Shown here one piece after another: positions 35,426-46,746 of a DNA stretch of 64,000 nt. Position 1 is the stretch's first letter. Every line of letters starts with the position of its first letter. Both the position numbers and the translations under genes were made by a program. The notes under the pieces were generated by a model. It searched no databases. It had not been told where the DNA came from and worked only from the letters and a program-made list of their open reading frames with translations. The stretch comes from Pezizomycotina sp. ARF18 (Eukaryota > Ascomycota). The DNA lies in the NCBI GenBank assembly GCA_002224055.1, contig AZLU01000011.1, positions 1 to 64,000 of the forward strand, given 5' to 3'.

Positions 35426-37048
35426 ATGGAAACGCCACCCGCCGAAGCCAAGAGCCAGTATGGCTACGCTTCCGATGACGATGCACAGGCTGCTGCGTCG
35501 CCGCCGCGGCCCGCGCCAAAATCGGGTTAGATCCGGCCAAGGAAGCGAAACTGCTACGGAAGTTAGATCTTCATGTACGTTAATATTCCATATTTTATTG
35601 CTTTTTATAAACAAAGGCAGAGAGTTGTGTAATGGAACAGAATAACAATTTCGGCAGTTGTGTTTTCGCGATGAGACTTTGTTCCTCGCTAATATGAGAT
35701 TTCTTGCAGATCATTCCTCTCGTCATGTTTCTCTACTGCTGTTCCTTCCTCGACAGAGTAAATATCGGTAACGCTCGTCTTTTTGGCCTGGAAAAGAATT
35801 GAAGATGAAGGGCAACGACTATCAGATGGCTGTTTCCATCCTCTTCGTCACATACCTTACCTTCGAGGTCCCGTCCAACCTGGTGCTTAAGAAGTTTACG
35901 CCGTCGCGGTGGATCGCCTTCATCGCGGTCTCATGGGGTATTGTAGCAACGCTCGTCGGCCTCGTCCAATCATTCGGAGGTCTTATCGCCGTCCGTCTCG
36001 TCCTCGGCGTATTCGAAGCCGGATTATTCCCCGGAATAACGATGTACCTCACCTTCTTTTACACACGAAAGGAGCTTGCTCTTCGCTTCTCGTTCTTTTT
36101 CACATCCGCCGCCATCGCCGGTGCCTTCGGCGGTTTACTTGCCTACGGAATCGCGCACATGGACGGCCTGCAGGGCATGCGCGCCTGGCGCTGGATCTTC
36201 ATCATCGAAGGAATGCCGACCGTCATCGCCGGTGTTCTCGCGTACTTCTTCCTCGCTGATTCGCCCGAAACCGCGTACTACCTGACCGAAGAGGAACGCG
36301 AGCTCGTGTGCCTCCGCCTCCGCTTCCAGCACGGTGACGTCGAAACCAACGAGGAATTTCGCAAGGAGACTCCAAAGCCGCCCTCAAGGACTGGAAGGTT
36401 TGGCTCACGGGTATCCTGCAGTTCGGTTTCTTTTCCATGCTGTACGGCTACTCCGTCTTCCTCCCCACCATCATCAAGGGTCTGGGCAAGTGGTCTGCGA
36501 CGGAGATCCAAGGCCTTACCGTCCCCTGCTATGCCTCGGCGCCATCACGTACATCACCGTCAGCTTCTTATCCGATAAATATCAATTGCGAGGCGTGCCG
36601 ACTGTAATCTTCGCGTCCGTATCATGCATCGGATACATTATCCTCCTCTCTCCCGCACCGCACGCGGCACACTACTTCGGCTGCTTCCTCGTCGCTATGG
36701 GATTGTACGTCGCCGCCGGCATCCCGGTCTCGTGGAACAGCCAGAACTACCGCGCTACGGCAAGAGGACCACCGCGAGTGGTATTCAAATTGCTTTGGCG
36801 AACTCTTCTGGTATCGCCGCGCCGTTCTTCTACCCCACGAATGGAGCCCCGAGGTTCATCATGGACACGCCACTACGCTGTCGCTTGTTCTGTTCGCAGC
36901 GACGGGTTACGGCCTCTTGAGTCTGTATTATAAAAATGAGAACAAGAAGAGGGACGAAGGACTGAGGGATCATCTGATCGCTGGAAAGACGAGGAAGGAG
37001 ATCGAGGAGATGGGAGACGATTCGCCGACCTATAGATATGTTTACTAA
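35426..37048 (+). CDS. MFS transporter, Dal5/anion:cation symporter type (six frame slips)
   Basis: A plasma-membrane transporter of the ACS family (allantoate, vitamin or organic-anion permeases); the substrate cannot be told. Start ATG 35,426 precedes a cytosolic head (PPAEAKSQYGYASDDD) and DPAKEAKLLRKLDLH. A 135-nt intron follows (35,575-35,709, GTACGT..TGCAG), then IPLVMFLYCCSFLDRVNIGN, the family helix 1 with its DRxNIGNA motif. Next are VSILFVTYLTFEVPSNLVLK, GVFEAGLFPGITMYLTFFY, AWRWIFIIEGMPTVIAG, GFFSMLYGYSVFLPTII, ITYITVSFLSDKYQ, SGIQIALANSSGIAAPFF and a tail ending at TAA 37,048. All expected helices are present and in order. Slips lie near 35,520, 35,790, 36,367, 36,533, 36,752 and 36,862. 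Each is repaired in reading by one extra base in a short run (AAAA, TT, GG, CC, G, GG), with no nonsense change. Confidence 0.85.
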
Positions 37049-37564
37049 GGGCGGAACACATCGCGAAAATTTACTTCGTATAATCAATCGCTTAAGAAGT
37101 TTCTGAGTCATTAAGTCTAAAATATCAGTGGCCTAATACTATGAGCTTAGTACATAACTTAAATAATACATTCGTAATCAAAAAGTCGTAATCAAAAAGC
37201 ATCATTCTTCCTTTACCGCCAAATGCTCTCTTCTTAAAACAGACGGGCACATAAAGTCATGATCGTGATCTTCCACCTAATTTACATTGGTAAATTGCGG
37301 TTTTGAGTCCAGTATCAATCTAGTATCAATCTGAAAGTTTTTGCTTGTGATATTAGGCAAGGCGTGCTATGAATTCAAAGCTGGAACAAAATACAATAGA
37401 CGAAATACATCTAGGTTTAAAGAAAAGATGCGCTAATATCCAGCTAGCCTGTAAACAATGGCAGGACAACACGTAAATCTAACTACCGTTCCGAGAGCCC
37501 GCGCGGTTCAGACAATGCCTCTTATTTCGACTTCCCCAAACATTCAGCCACTGCAGCTACCTGT
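37049..37564. other. Intergenic, convergent 3' ends
   Basis: Lies between the ends of the MFS gene (plus) and the F-box gene (minus). AT-rich, no coding signal. Confidence 0.4.
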
Positions 37565-38690
37565 TTAACTATTTCTTTTTTTAAGTATATTTGCAACAAC
37601 GCCGTAGCCATCGTCCACGTCGAGAGGGAATTTCCCAAACACTACTCCCTCGGGGCCAATAGAGAAACGAGTTTGACGAACGTCTATACAAATCCAACAA
37701 CTTTTACCGCTGCATCTAGCGTCAAACGTGAGGCCTCTAGTTAAGGCATTAATACCTCCCTCGCCAGCGAACTCTTTTAGCTTAGGACACTTTTGGAAAC
37801 AGCCTCTCAAAGCGGATTCAATTTCCCTGGTGATATTGTGTTGCTCAGCTACTGCTGCGACTGCGACCTCGAGCGACGTGACGTCAGCGAGAGGCATTAG
37901 ACAAGTTTCCATGACGTCGCACCCCGTACGCATCGGGTCATCAATTGCAATAAGCTTGATATGTGTATTGATATTCTTTCGTGCGCCTAGCTTGCAAATG
38001 GCTTTGAGGAGAGAGGCAACATCGTCCATGTTCGCCCCGACAACGGGCGCGGATACGTCAACGCATCGCAGGCGTGGCATAACATCGAAGATTCTCGGTA
38101 GGGCGTGCTTTGTGAAATTTTCCTGTGCGCGCGTAGATAGTCGGAGAAGTGAGCAGAGCACATATTCCTCGAGGTTGTGTCGAGAGATATCTTGATGTTA
38201 AGGTCACGGACCGTTGATAATGTCTCGGGAAGTTCGCCGTCTACGACAGGCGGTAGAAGAGCACCTTCGGCGTCGGATTTTTTGAATCTCGCCCTGAACT
38301 TATCTTTGCCATTCTGGATCGAAGCTTCCACTTTCTTGCGGAAGGTGGGCGTGGGATGCGCAGAACCAGTTTTCTTTGCATCCTCCAATTTGGTAGCCTG
38401 TTGGCATGTTAAATTACCATCTAAACCCGACTTTTCGCTACAAAAGAGATATCCCGCCGTATTTATGTGTGTAATGTAGCCGTGGATACCGCAACGCCCT
38501 TGTTTAATTCCATAACCTAGGTCGATGCTCTGTAGCTTGAGGATAGCATCATGTTGAAACTGGGAGGCAATGACGGCGTTAAAGCGCCGGGAGACAAGAC
38601 GAAGCTCCCTATAGCTTTTTATCTCTAGTGCTTTTGATTCGGTCTAGATATCCAGGAATAGCTCATTAGGAAGGGATTCAAATTTTGAAT
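37565..38690 (-). pseudogene. F-box protein of a third type
   Basis: The F-box reads SLPNELFLDI, a TAG stop, then TESKALEIKSYRELRLVSRR and FNAVIASQFQHDAILKL (38,680-38,550). The rest follows in frame to about 38,170, then shifts one base (near 38,165) to LCSLLRLSTRAQENFTKHAL, PRIFDVMPRLRCVDVSAPVV and a repeat-like leucine-rich region, ending at 37,565 with VVANILKKRNS. The TAG at 38,644-38,646 replaces a likely CAG, a RIP-type change. Total length would be about 370 residues. It lacks the C-terminal signature of family B and the marks of family A, so it is a separate F-box gene. Confidence 0.6.
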
Positions 38691-39589
38691 TTCCGTTGAC
38701 TTTGGGTGCACGAATTCGGATATATTTCTGCGTTTTGGCATCCTCCGCATGGTATTTTGGCTGCCATCTGCCTTGCGAAATTGTAGAGACATTGCGAAAT
38801 ATTTGGCGAGTTGTTTTCTCTGACTTTGATTTCCCAGCAGTCGGATTTAGCCTGTGTATATATACCTATCTCCCGCGGATTTCTCAAGCGCGGGTTTTTC
38901 TACATGGCGACTCAAAGCAGCTCACAAAGTTGGTTTTGTTCAGCTGAAGATTAGTCAAATCGTCGTGATTGACCTATTTGCCTGTCAGCCTCATCCGCAC
39001 TTCAGTTATTCTGAAGCGGGTATTATTATTGGCGATGCAATTTCTATAACCAGAAAAAAAAAAAAAAAAAGACTTTTATCATGAAACTCTTGCAGACATA
39101 CCATTACCAACATTTTACAACAAGTATTTGCCCACAAGAGAAGTGTTTCTTGATTTTGATTTGCTAACCCTTACTGTAAGAGGTGACTGAATTTTTCATA
39201 CATAGAAGGAAAGAAAATGAGGAAAGGCAGACCAGAAGACTTTGTTACAGCTTATCTTCCACATTGCATCAAAAGCTATGTGCACAGTATGAGGGCCCAA
39301 ATGGGACGTTTATTAGAAGGCGGCGGAGTTGGCGTATTGGCCATCCTTTTGATGGCATCTTTACCTTGAACTCTGGCCAGAAAAAGAAAGGAAGCCTGGT
39401 TAACCAAGAACCCGATGCTCTGTCAGTTAGCTTCCGGACGAAACGTTTAAGGCTAGGGCTGGCTACAATCGTGACTGCTGCTAGCACTGGCGGTTAAAGG
39501 TCTGTCAGGCTAAACAAAGCCTACGAAAATTATGCGTTTTCGAGAAAAAATGCATTACCAGGTATGGATATCTTGCAATTTGCTATACT
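38691..39589. other. Intergenic, no gene recognised
   Basis: Holds a 17-base A tract at about 39,053-39,069. No supported gene. Confidence 0.35.
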
Positions 39590-40555
39590 TGCGATTCTTT
39601 CCTCGTAGTACAAGATCGCATGAATCCCGCTAAATTCGTTCCTATGACTATAGTCCCACAGGATTTCGGTGTATATCAAAAGGATTGGCTGGGGCATTGC
39701 AATGGCTGGAGTCCAACAGATATCCGTTGAAAGATTTATCCGGATAATAAAACGCCTCTCTTTTACTGAGTTTTAGCGCCCCATATTAAATTTGGTAGAT
39801 GATAGCATCTATTCACTAGATTTAGAATACATTTTTGCTAGGGGTTGATATGTTCAGAAGTAGCCCAAGTTTACGGACATAGTCGGAGCGATTCTCATGG
39901 AAATAATACTAATTACCTCACAAGCAAATAAAAAGGCTAAGCCTCCCGGGGAACCCGGAACGCTGGATGGCAAATGGGTTTGATTCTTTCGAATATCAAC
40001 CATAGTATTCTTGCAATTGACTATCATTTTGAATCTGTTTATGCGTCCTCGGTCCCTAAATTAGAAGATATAGCCCCGGCTATAGCCTACGTATCATTTA
40101 GGATCTGCATCTTCATGTGCGCTTCCAACGAGGCAGACCGTCGCCTAAGGGCGACAAGTTATGATGCCTTGATTGGCCTTAGGTTTCCAGCAATTTTGGC
40201 GTAAAAAAAGACACCAACTATCGTGGCCCCACCCGAGGAATCAACCTATACCGACTGCGACTCAGTTGAGCTTCCTGGACTGCATGGTAGCCAACGCTAA
40301 AATCCCCAAGCGATGTTTTCGCTGGAACTACATGCCCCCGGGGGGATTACGACTAGATAGAAAGGATAAGCTGATTCTGGGCGATTGCACTTGCCCGAAT
40401 CCGGTTTTGGATCGATATTCAACCGGGTGCGCTGAAAGTGTATGGCTTCCCCGGAGCGGTGGGTTGTCATTACTCAATTCCGGCACACCGTTCATACACG
40501 ATACAGAAGCAAACTTTCAGAAGTGGGTCAAGGCAATAAAATCACGGTAAGGAAA
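39590..40555 (+). other. Weak coding signal, unidentified
   Basis: Two plus-strand pieces look protein-like: FLVVQDRMNPAKFVPMTIVP with GVYQKDWLGHCNGWSPTDIR (39,600-39,727), and CFRWNYMPPGGLRLDRKDKL with TGCAESVWLPRSGGLSL (40,310-40,490). They lie in different frames with about 600 bp of poor coding sequence between them. They may be exons of one gene or unrelated fragments. The second overlaps the first codons of the frame starting at 40,442 and cannot code together with it. Confidence 0.25.
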
Positions 40556-41482
40556 ACCCAGCTCCCGGGGTGGGCACCGGAGATTTACTACAATGAATGC
40601 TCGGCAACCCTATCCGCTATCCATTCATGGTCAACACAAGTTTCTCTTGCCAGGCGTCTTCATGAATGTTTTATGGATATCACAGCCTGGATTCTGTTAC
40701 CTTTCAGTGCAACCGCAAGCACAAGAGCCGTTCGTTTATGGAATGCCGTTTTTTTTTTGGGGGCTTTTTCTAGAAGCGTGAACTTTAATCACACGGCGAT
40801 ACTCACTTCTATCGTAAGATACCAGCTTTCTTCTCTCCATTTCCCGAATTTGTCAGCTGCCAAGCTACACACCTCAGACCTTGAAAGGATATCAACTTTC
40901 TGGAATTCTGAATACTCAGCTAGTTGTAAAGAAACGGAGCGATACCTGACAAGTCTCAAAGAAATCTATATCAGCTCCAACGATGCTTTTGGCGATGCGC
41001 AGAAGGGTTCGACAAGATTTCAGACCATGAGCATTTTGGAACTGTGGTTAAATCGTTTCGAGAATTTAAAGAAGCTTGAAATCCATCAATCGGGACTAGA
41101 TGCCGCCTTCGGGTTACGCATCTTACAAATCTTTGCGTCTCGAGAACTGGGCTTCGATTATATACGCTTCAAGGATAACTTGTCCGGCTTCATCCGGGAA
41201 CAGGAAAAGCTTCGTCAGCTTACTATTACCCGGTTTTCAATCTCTCCAGATTGCGATGATACATGGGGGAATGTTTTCGAAGTTTGTGTCGGTCTGCGAT
41301 ATTTAATCTCGGTTCAATTTAAAGGATTATATTACGTCGGCGGACACGATATGGCGAGCCATGTGATCTGTACGCCCCACGAAGCGGACAAGGAAAGTCT
41401 GTCCCAGATGATTGAGAAATTTCAAGGAATTGTTGATCCGAGGCTGTGTTGGTCATTCAGTGTCTGTACAAATCGTCGTTGA
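40442..41482 (+). CDS. F-box/LRR-type protein, family B copy 1
   Basis: This is the longest uninterrupted frame in the window (346 codons). The first in-frame ATG is 40,442, but family similarity begins only near 40,750, so the true start may be a later ATG or an upstream exon, and no F-box is visible. From there: TSIVRYQLSSLHFPNLSAAK (FPxL segment), a leucine-rich repeat region (FENLKKLEIHQSGLD, EKLRQLTITRFSISPD), and the family signature DDTWGNVFEVC, then LYYVGGHD and ICTPHEADKESLSQM, ending at TGA 41,482. Such proteins select substrates for ubiquitination through the repeats. As drawn it has no Skp1-binding part. Confidence 0.65.
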   Translation: MASPERWVVITQFRHTVHTRYRSKLSEVGQGNKITVRKTQLPGWAPEIYYNECSATLSAIHSWSTQVSLARRLHECFMDITAWILLPFSATASTRAVRLWNAVFFLGAFSRSVNFNHTAILTSIVRYQLSSLHFPNLSAAKLHTSDLERISTFWNSEYSASCKETERYLTSLKEIYISSNDAFGDAQKGSTRFQTMSILELWLNRFENLKKLEIHQSGLDAAFGLRILQIFASRELGFDYIRFKDNLSGFIREQEKLRQLTITRFSISPDCDDTWGNVFEVCVGLRYLISVQFKGLYYVGGHDMASHVICTPHEADKESLSQMIEKFQGIVDPRLCWSFSVCTNRR

Positions 41483-42837
41483 TCTTTCTGAGCATATATC
41501 GTTTGCTCTTACTGATTGCTTTACTACACTAGTCATGTAATCATTTCCGGTAAATTCCTAGTATTTAATCTTTTTTTCTCGTTCTGCTAACCGATAAAAC
41601 CTCCGGTAGAAGAAATCTGTCCTGGAGAATTCGTACAGAGAAAGATGCTAAATTATAAACTGGCATGTTAATTCTCAATAACAAATACAGCTGTCTTATT
41701 AGAACCAAGAGAATTGGCGAAGGGTACGAGTAGCGGCCGCTAATGAGAATTTTACCATGCTACAATGTATAAACAGGAAATTTAGTGGCAGAACGATTCA
41801 CACCCTTTTACCTTGAGATACGGCTCGTGCTAAAGAGTCCGGGGGAAACAAGCAATAGAGGTACGCAGAGGCTTGCTGAGCCTGGATTAGTAAAGGAGGT
41901 AAAAATATATACCATTTAATTTGATCTATCAAGGCGTCTTTTACAATATTATGATGGTCATGCAGTTGGCAGATGTGGCACCGATTTGCAGGATGGTTCG
42001 CATCTCAGAAACAAAACGGGCTTCGACGACGGTTAAATTAGCCATTAAATTAGCGAAAGATGAAGTGCGGAACTATCTCGCAGGTCCAATCGGTCTTTTA
42101 AAAGTCCGATCGCAAAACATTGCTTTAATCATCACATTTACGAGCTTCGCTTTCTAGCCAAAATCCTTTAGATTTATATTTATAAGTTGGAGTGGACGTC
42201 TTGATACCTTCCTAAATGGTTTCGCGTTTCCACGCTCCGGAGACAAAAAAAGCTATTTCTGTTCTGCGAAAGAAATGTTCCTTCGCTCAATAAAATACGA
42301 AAATAATAAGGTACTGGGGCTTCCGTTGTACAAATCGTGTGATGTGTCAATATTACCAGAAACAAGTGCCATAAAATTTGTTTTACCGACCGCGACCGCG
42401 ACCAGTCATAGATTGCAATCGATTGTTGAGCTCTTCATTGCGAACGGATTAAGCTCCGTTCGTTGAAAATGGATGAGGGAAATATCTAGGAGTAGTCACT
42501 ATGTGTCTCGATTACTCCTTCGACTGGGTCTTCTGAATTATTTCACAGTCATCTCGTCGCAATTTATGCCAAAGGATTGCTTCAATCCGATAACAAAAGC
42601 CCTCGCCCCACAACGTGTGAGACCTTTCGCCGTCGATATCGGCTTATAGACTCACTCAGACCACACAGACAGCGATAACCCCGGTACGCAAGGCTGAACA
42701 TGATGCGTAATCCTTTCTAACGAGATGCAAACCAAGACTATAAATAAAGCTGTTTTTCTTGGGTTATAACTAGTTGCCTAGTTTAAAGCTCCTTACGCTC
42801 TTTGCTATAAGTTCCCATATTTTTTAATCCAACAAAT
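41483..42837. other. Intergenic, 1.3 kb, promoter of the secreted-protein gene
   Basis: No gene was recognised. A 78-codon frame at 41,921-42,157 has no context. TATAAATA-like sequence at 42,741-42,747 lies about 95 bp before the start codon of the secreted protein. Confidence 0.4.
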
Positions 42838-43302
42838 ATGCAATTTTCTCTTGCCGTCGTCGCTGCTCTTCTCAGGTATTTTTCCTGCTCTGAAAGGCTC
42901 TGAGTAACCTAAGGAGCGTATAAGACTAATAATTATCCTTTTATCAATTAGCGCCGTCTCTGCTGTCCCAAGCCTCAGATCACCCCGCACCAGAGGTACC
43001 CGCCCAGGGAGGCCAAGATGACACCTGCCGGCGTCTAAGACTATTACGAGCGGATTTATGCCATGCCCGATGATCAGTGTGCATCGCCGATCGATGGACC
43101 CTGTACTCCTCTGAAGACTGTTACTGGTAAGTTAGAAGTTTTCTCCGGCCTTACCGGGTTTTCTATTCGCTAATAAGCTCGATACAGTCTGGGAACACTA
43201 CAGCTGCCAAAGGAAACCTCCCACAACGACCACCGTCCGCCACCTTGCCCACCCAACGGTTGCAGCTGCCCTAAAGCTACGGTTACCGCCTTCAAGCACT
43301 AA
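42838..43302 (+). CDS. Small cysteine-rich secreted protein, effector-like
   Basis: A signal peptide is encoded across two exons: MQFSLAVVAALL from ATG 42,838, a 76-nt intron (42,876-42,951, GTATTT..TTAG), then SAVSAVP, so cleavage after SAVSA is likely. Exon 2 carries DYYERIYAMPDDQCASPIDG and PCTPLKTVT. A second intron (43,127-43,187, GTAAGT..ACAG) leads to WEHYSCQRKPPTTTTVR and PPCPPNGCSCPKATVTAFKH, with TAA at 43,302. About six to seven cysteines fall in the last 50 residues. Frame slips occur in exon 2 (between about 42,985 and 43,045, with a TAA in one reading) and near 43,240. The mature protein would be under 110 residues. An intron inside the signal peptide and Cys-rich ends are common in fungal secreted effectors, but the role here is inference. 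Confidence 0.65.
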
Positions 43303-43649
43303 GAGAGAAGATAGTGCCTTGGTAGAGGTTTGCTTATTGCTTCGGTGAACTTAGCAGACAGATCTTGTACAGTAAAAAGAAAATTGCAGCATTTACAAGG
43401 AGGATTGGCAAAAGTTTACATCGTGTGCTCTAGAACTTTTTTTCTTTTCTCTTCTTTCCTTTCTTTCTTTCTTTTTTTGGATTTAGCTTTTAGACAAGTT
43501 TTCCGAAAGGTACCAGAACCAGTTTTGTAACATGAGCATTCTCCAGCAGTACCACTATCATTAATTTTTATAAACTATAGAGATGAATAATAGTGTAGTA
43601 GGTGAAACTGAATTACTAGTACTATTGCAAGAGCTGGTGGAGTTATTCC
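43303..43649. other. Intergenic, no gene recognised
   Basis: Contains a CT-rich tract at 43,437-43,480. No coding signal apart from a short shadow frame. Confidence 0.35.
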
Positions 43650-44423
43650 GAAATATTCGGCGAGAGCTGCCAGCCGAGCGATAGTTGGAAGTTCCAAAAT
43701 CTTGAAACTTTGCTAATTCTGCAAGATATAAAAGTTACACCGATGTTTAGTGCCTTGAGCAGCATATTGAGACACGCTAAAAGGCTAGAATTTATCAAGC
43801 TCCAGGTGTCCAATTCCGTGGAGCTTGATGAAGCTATGCCTTTCATACTGTCTTCACTCGCTGTCTCGCCGCTTTACGATTTCTAAACCTGAGGCAAATT
43901 ATCCTGGACAACTCCTTCATCGGTATGGCGGAAGCATTTTGGTCTCGCGCCTGGTGATATTACGGAGATATCTTGACTAGAATCTGTCCCAAATCACTCG
44001 TTTCCGTATGGAGTACCATCCTATCGCAACGAAGAGGACAAACCTAAACATAGGTCCAAAGACCTACGAAGATTCGAAAATTGGTTGAGTTTGATCCTGG
44101 TGGATACAAATTTCCAACGGTTAGTTATATTTAGTAATTTATTGGTTTCTTATCCACACGCTGCTGATAAGTTCTTGATAATGATACTTGAGTTTATACA
44201 TGTCGCAGATTTTATCCTAATATCTCTCCAGCCTTCTCATCGCAAGACTAATAGGGGCCTTGTGCAGGTCATAGCCTACGAGCACGATTTTGCCACCTGT
44301 TATAAATTCTCAACGTTTTACCAAACAACCCCAGGTCATGCCAACCCGATGTCTTCAGCATCTGCTTTGCCGAAGACGCGGCTAATGTTTGGCCTTAGGC
44401 AGTGGAGCTTGATAATAATATAA
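43650..44423 (+). pseudogene. F-box/LRR family B copy 2, partial
   Basis: The leucine-rich part of family B is visible: FQNLETLLILQDIKVTPMFS, SSILRHAKRLEFIKLQV, then one frame over LRFLNLRQIILDNSFIGMAE and AFWSRAW (the family FPxL..FW segment). Next comes NLSQITRFRMEY (matching NFSQITSFRTDI in the next copy), then RSKDLRRFENWLSLILVDTN. Beyond 44,130 the similarity fades, and neither the C-terminal W..VF signature nor an F-box could be found. It lies directly upstream of copy 3 on the same strand, so the two may be a tandem duplication. Confidence 0.5.
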
Positions 44424-44759
44424 ATTCCCTGGAACCTCATTTTAGTTCCCCAATAGTATTGGCCACTCGTCCAGAGTTTCCCTATGCGGTCGGAGAGCAG
44501 ATTCCTCGAATAGTTATCATCTTCAACTGCTCCCAATTATCCGGACGAATATATAACTTCAAATTGGATTACGTTTAGTTAATTAAACCGATGGCAGAAC
44601 GATGGCACTCCGTATCTACCAGCGGAGCTTATACTCAGGGTAAGGAAGCACCACATTGATACCACGTAATACGATAACTAGCAACTTATAAAGTATTCAT
44701 GTTTACCTCTGACGCCGGGTTCACCTGAAAAGGTCCTGGAAATAGCCACCCCAAAGACA
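44424..44759. other. Spacer between family B copies 2 and 3
   Basis: No coding signal that I trust. A minus-strand frame (44,336-44,536) has no family marks. Confidence 0.35.
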
Positions 44760-46038
44760 TGTACGAATGGTCTCAATGTAGGGCTAAGAAGAATTTCTTT
44801 TGACACTTTGTCGTACCAGTCGCCTCTGCTGCTTGTTCGCAAGGAAGGAGCTGTATAGCAAACTCGCCATACCCGTGATTCCTCAGCTGCTACGCGAAGA
44901 TGCGGAATTTCTGAGGCCAGTCGCACATCGGATGCAATGTCAAAAAGTTGTATTTAATGCTTTACGATGAGATGGATGAGGACGACTATGGATTCAAGGC
45001 ATCTGACGCATATTTGGCGAAATATCCAAACGGACGACCACGACGCGCTGTGAACTATGAGGCACCCATTGGTAACCACGAGATTGCGGCACGTCAAACT
45101 GTGAAGCAGGGTAAGCCGTTGGCGTGATAAACTAAGTTAAGCTTGAGTTCGTGACTGAGGAAAGCTAACAAAGAATTTGCAGGCACCAACTTATCATTTT
45201 TGACTGCCGATATCGCGATTCACCTGGGTAATATCAGGAAGGACTGCCACGAACTAGAGTGGTTGAAGCTCAAAACCACCGCGGCCATCGATATCGACAA
45301 GGCTACTAGTTTCAATGGCTTTGTTGCTCGTTGCCTCGCTTGCTTTCGCTTTCCGAAGCTCAAATCGCTGTGATGGGAAATGGCTCTATTGGGATGGCCA
45401 GTGCTGTTTAGGGTCCCGATCGAGTGATAGGCAGGGGTTATATGGACGAAAACTTTTCCCAAATCACTTCTTTCCGAACCGACATAGATATCTAACAACA
45501 ACGGATCCAAGCCGAGGCACGAATCACGAGATCTAAGACTTTTCAAGGAATAGTTGAGCAAACTTCCATTGGCTAAACTAAACTTAGGCAGGTTCGAAGG
45601 CTACGAGTGTTCTCCGCTGCATGTCGGTCGATTTCGGAGCATCATGGGGTTGCAGACGCTCGATCTCTCCAGCTTGAACATAGAAGACAGTCTTTCAGAT
45701 GTTCTGACAGCCTTGCCGCTGCTGTCTAAAGTAGCCATATCGTGGTGCAGGATCGAGCCCGAAGCTGACCGTGGAAAGCTGTGCTCGACACACTTTTTGC
45801 TCGCATACAAGATCTTACATATATACACTTAAGCACTCTAGGCTATGCTTCTGGGCCGGGACGTTACTGCACAGATTGCACTCTTTGCTCACCATACAAT
45901 GAAGACAAGGAGTCTTATGAAAAGTTTCGCGATGCCTCTCTACAACAGTCACTCATCAGGCATGGCCTAAAGGCTTATCTTTGTTACTCCGAAGGATTAG
46001 AGATATGTGAATCAATATACGATGACGAGGACTGGTAG
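44760..46038 (+). CDS. F-box/LRR protein, family B copy 3 (frame broken here)
   Basis: Blocks in family order: the F-box-like LRRISFDTLSYQSPLLLVRK (44,790-), ELYSKLAIPVIPQLLREDAE (matching the IPRLLREEA block of copy 4), and KKLYLMLYDEMDEDDYGFKA up to a donor near 45,111. After an intron ending TTTGCAG (45,181): TNLSFLTADIAIHLGNIRKD, ELEWLKLKTTAAIDIDK and CFRFPKLKSL with TGA (45,371) then WEMALLGWPVLF. Next are NFSQITSFRTDI, LSKLPLAKLNLGRFEGYE, LQTLDLSSLNIEDSLSDVL, and the signature LDTLFARIQDL, LGYASG, CTLCSPYNEDKESYEKF, ending at TAG 46,038. The TGA reads as a C-to-T change of CGA; the other breaks are one-base slips. Confidence 0.65.
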
Positions 46039-46746
46039 GGGCACTGTCACGAAATCTTAGAAACTTAATGCACTGGTCTTATTTTTCTTCCGGTTTCAGG
46101 ATCGGGTCTCGTTCTTCCGAGTTGTAATAAATTAGGTCTGCGCTACACAGAAATCTACTAATAACCTTGAATTATTCGAGGAACCGGTAAAACCATCTTG
46201 AATCCTTTCTTCTGGAAAGCGATTTGTATTTAAAAACAACTGAGCCCATGGGTGTTTGAAGGAATCACATCAATGCTATTCCAAGTCTATAGTTGTGCAT
46301 TTTTCAACCCATGAGCCTAGGCATGATAATACCAAAATTGGCATGACTGTGTCGTAGCATTGAGAGGTAAGGCTTGACACCCCATCAGACTCCATTACCG
46401 TCTTCGAAATAACGAAGCATTAAACTGTTTGTTGGCGTTTCTAATAGTGTCTGGGCATGAGTTAGACTTATAGAACGAGAGAAACCAAGACACAAACCCA
46501 ATTTTCAACAATCCTGTATTTCTTGTTCTTTTCATTCCAGCGTCCGAAGTCTTCAAACCTACCTCAAGCGTCACGATCTAGAATCTTCTCATTCCGTAGC
46601 TCATACTCCTCCCTGCTAACATTCGCTTGTACTAGTCGAAACTCCTTCAATGGTTCCCCTTACGCTGTTGACATTCGTCGGAACAGATGATTTCTTCCTC
46701 CTTTAGCCATGGAAATCAACGACATCGGGTTTAGGAATTCCTTACC
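46039..46746. other. Intergenic, no gene recognised
   Basis: Convergent 3' region. No coding signal was found. Confidence 0.4.
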
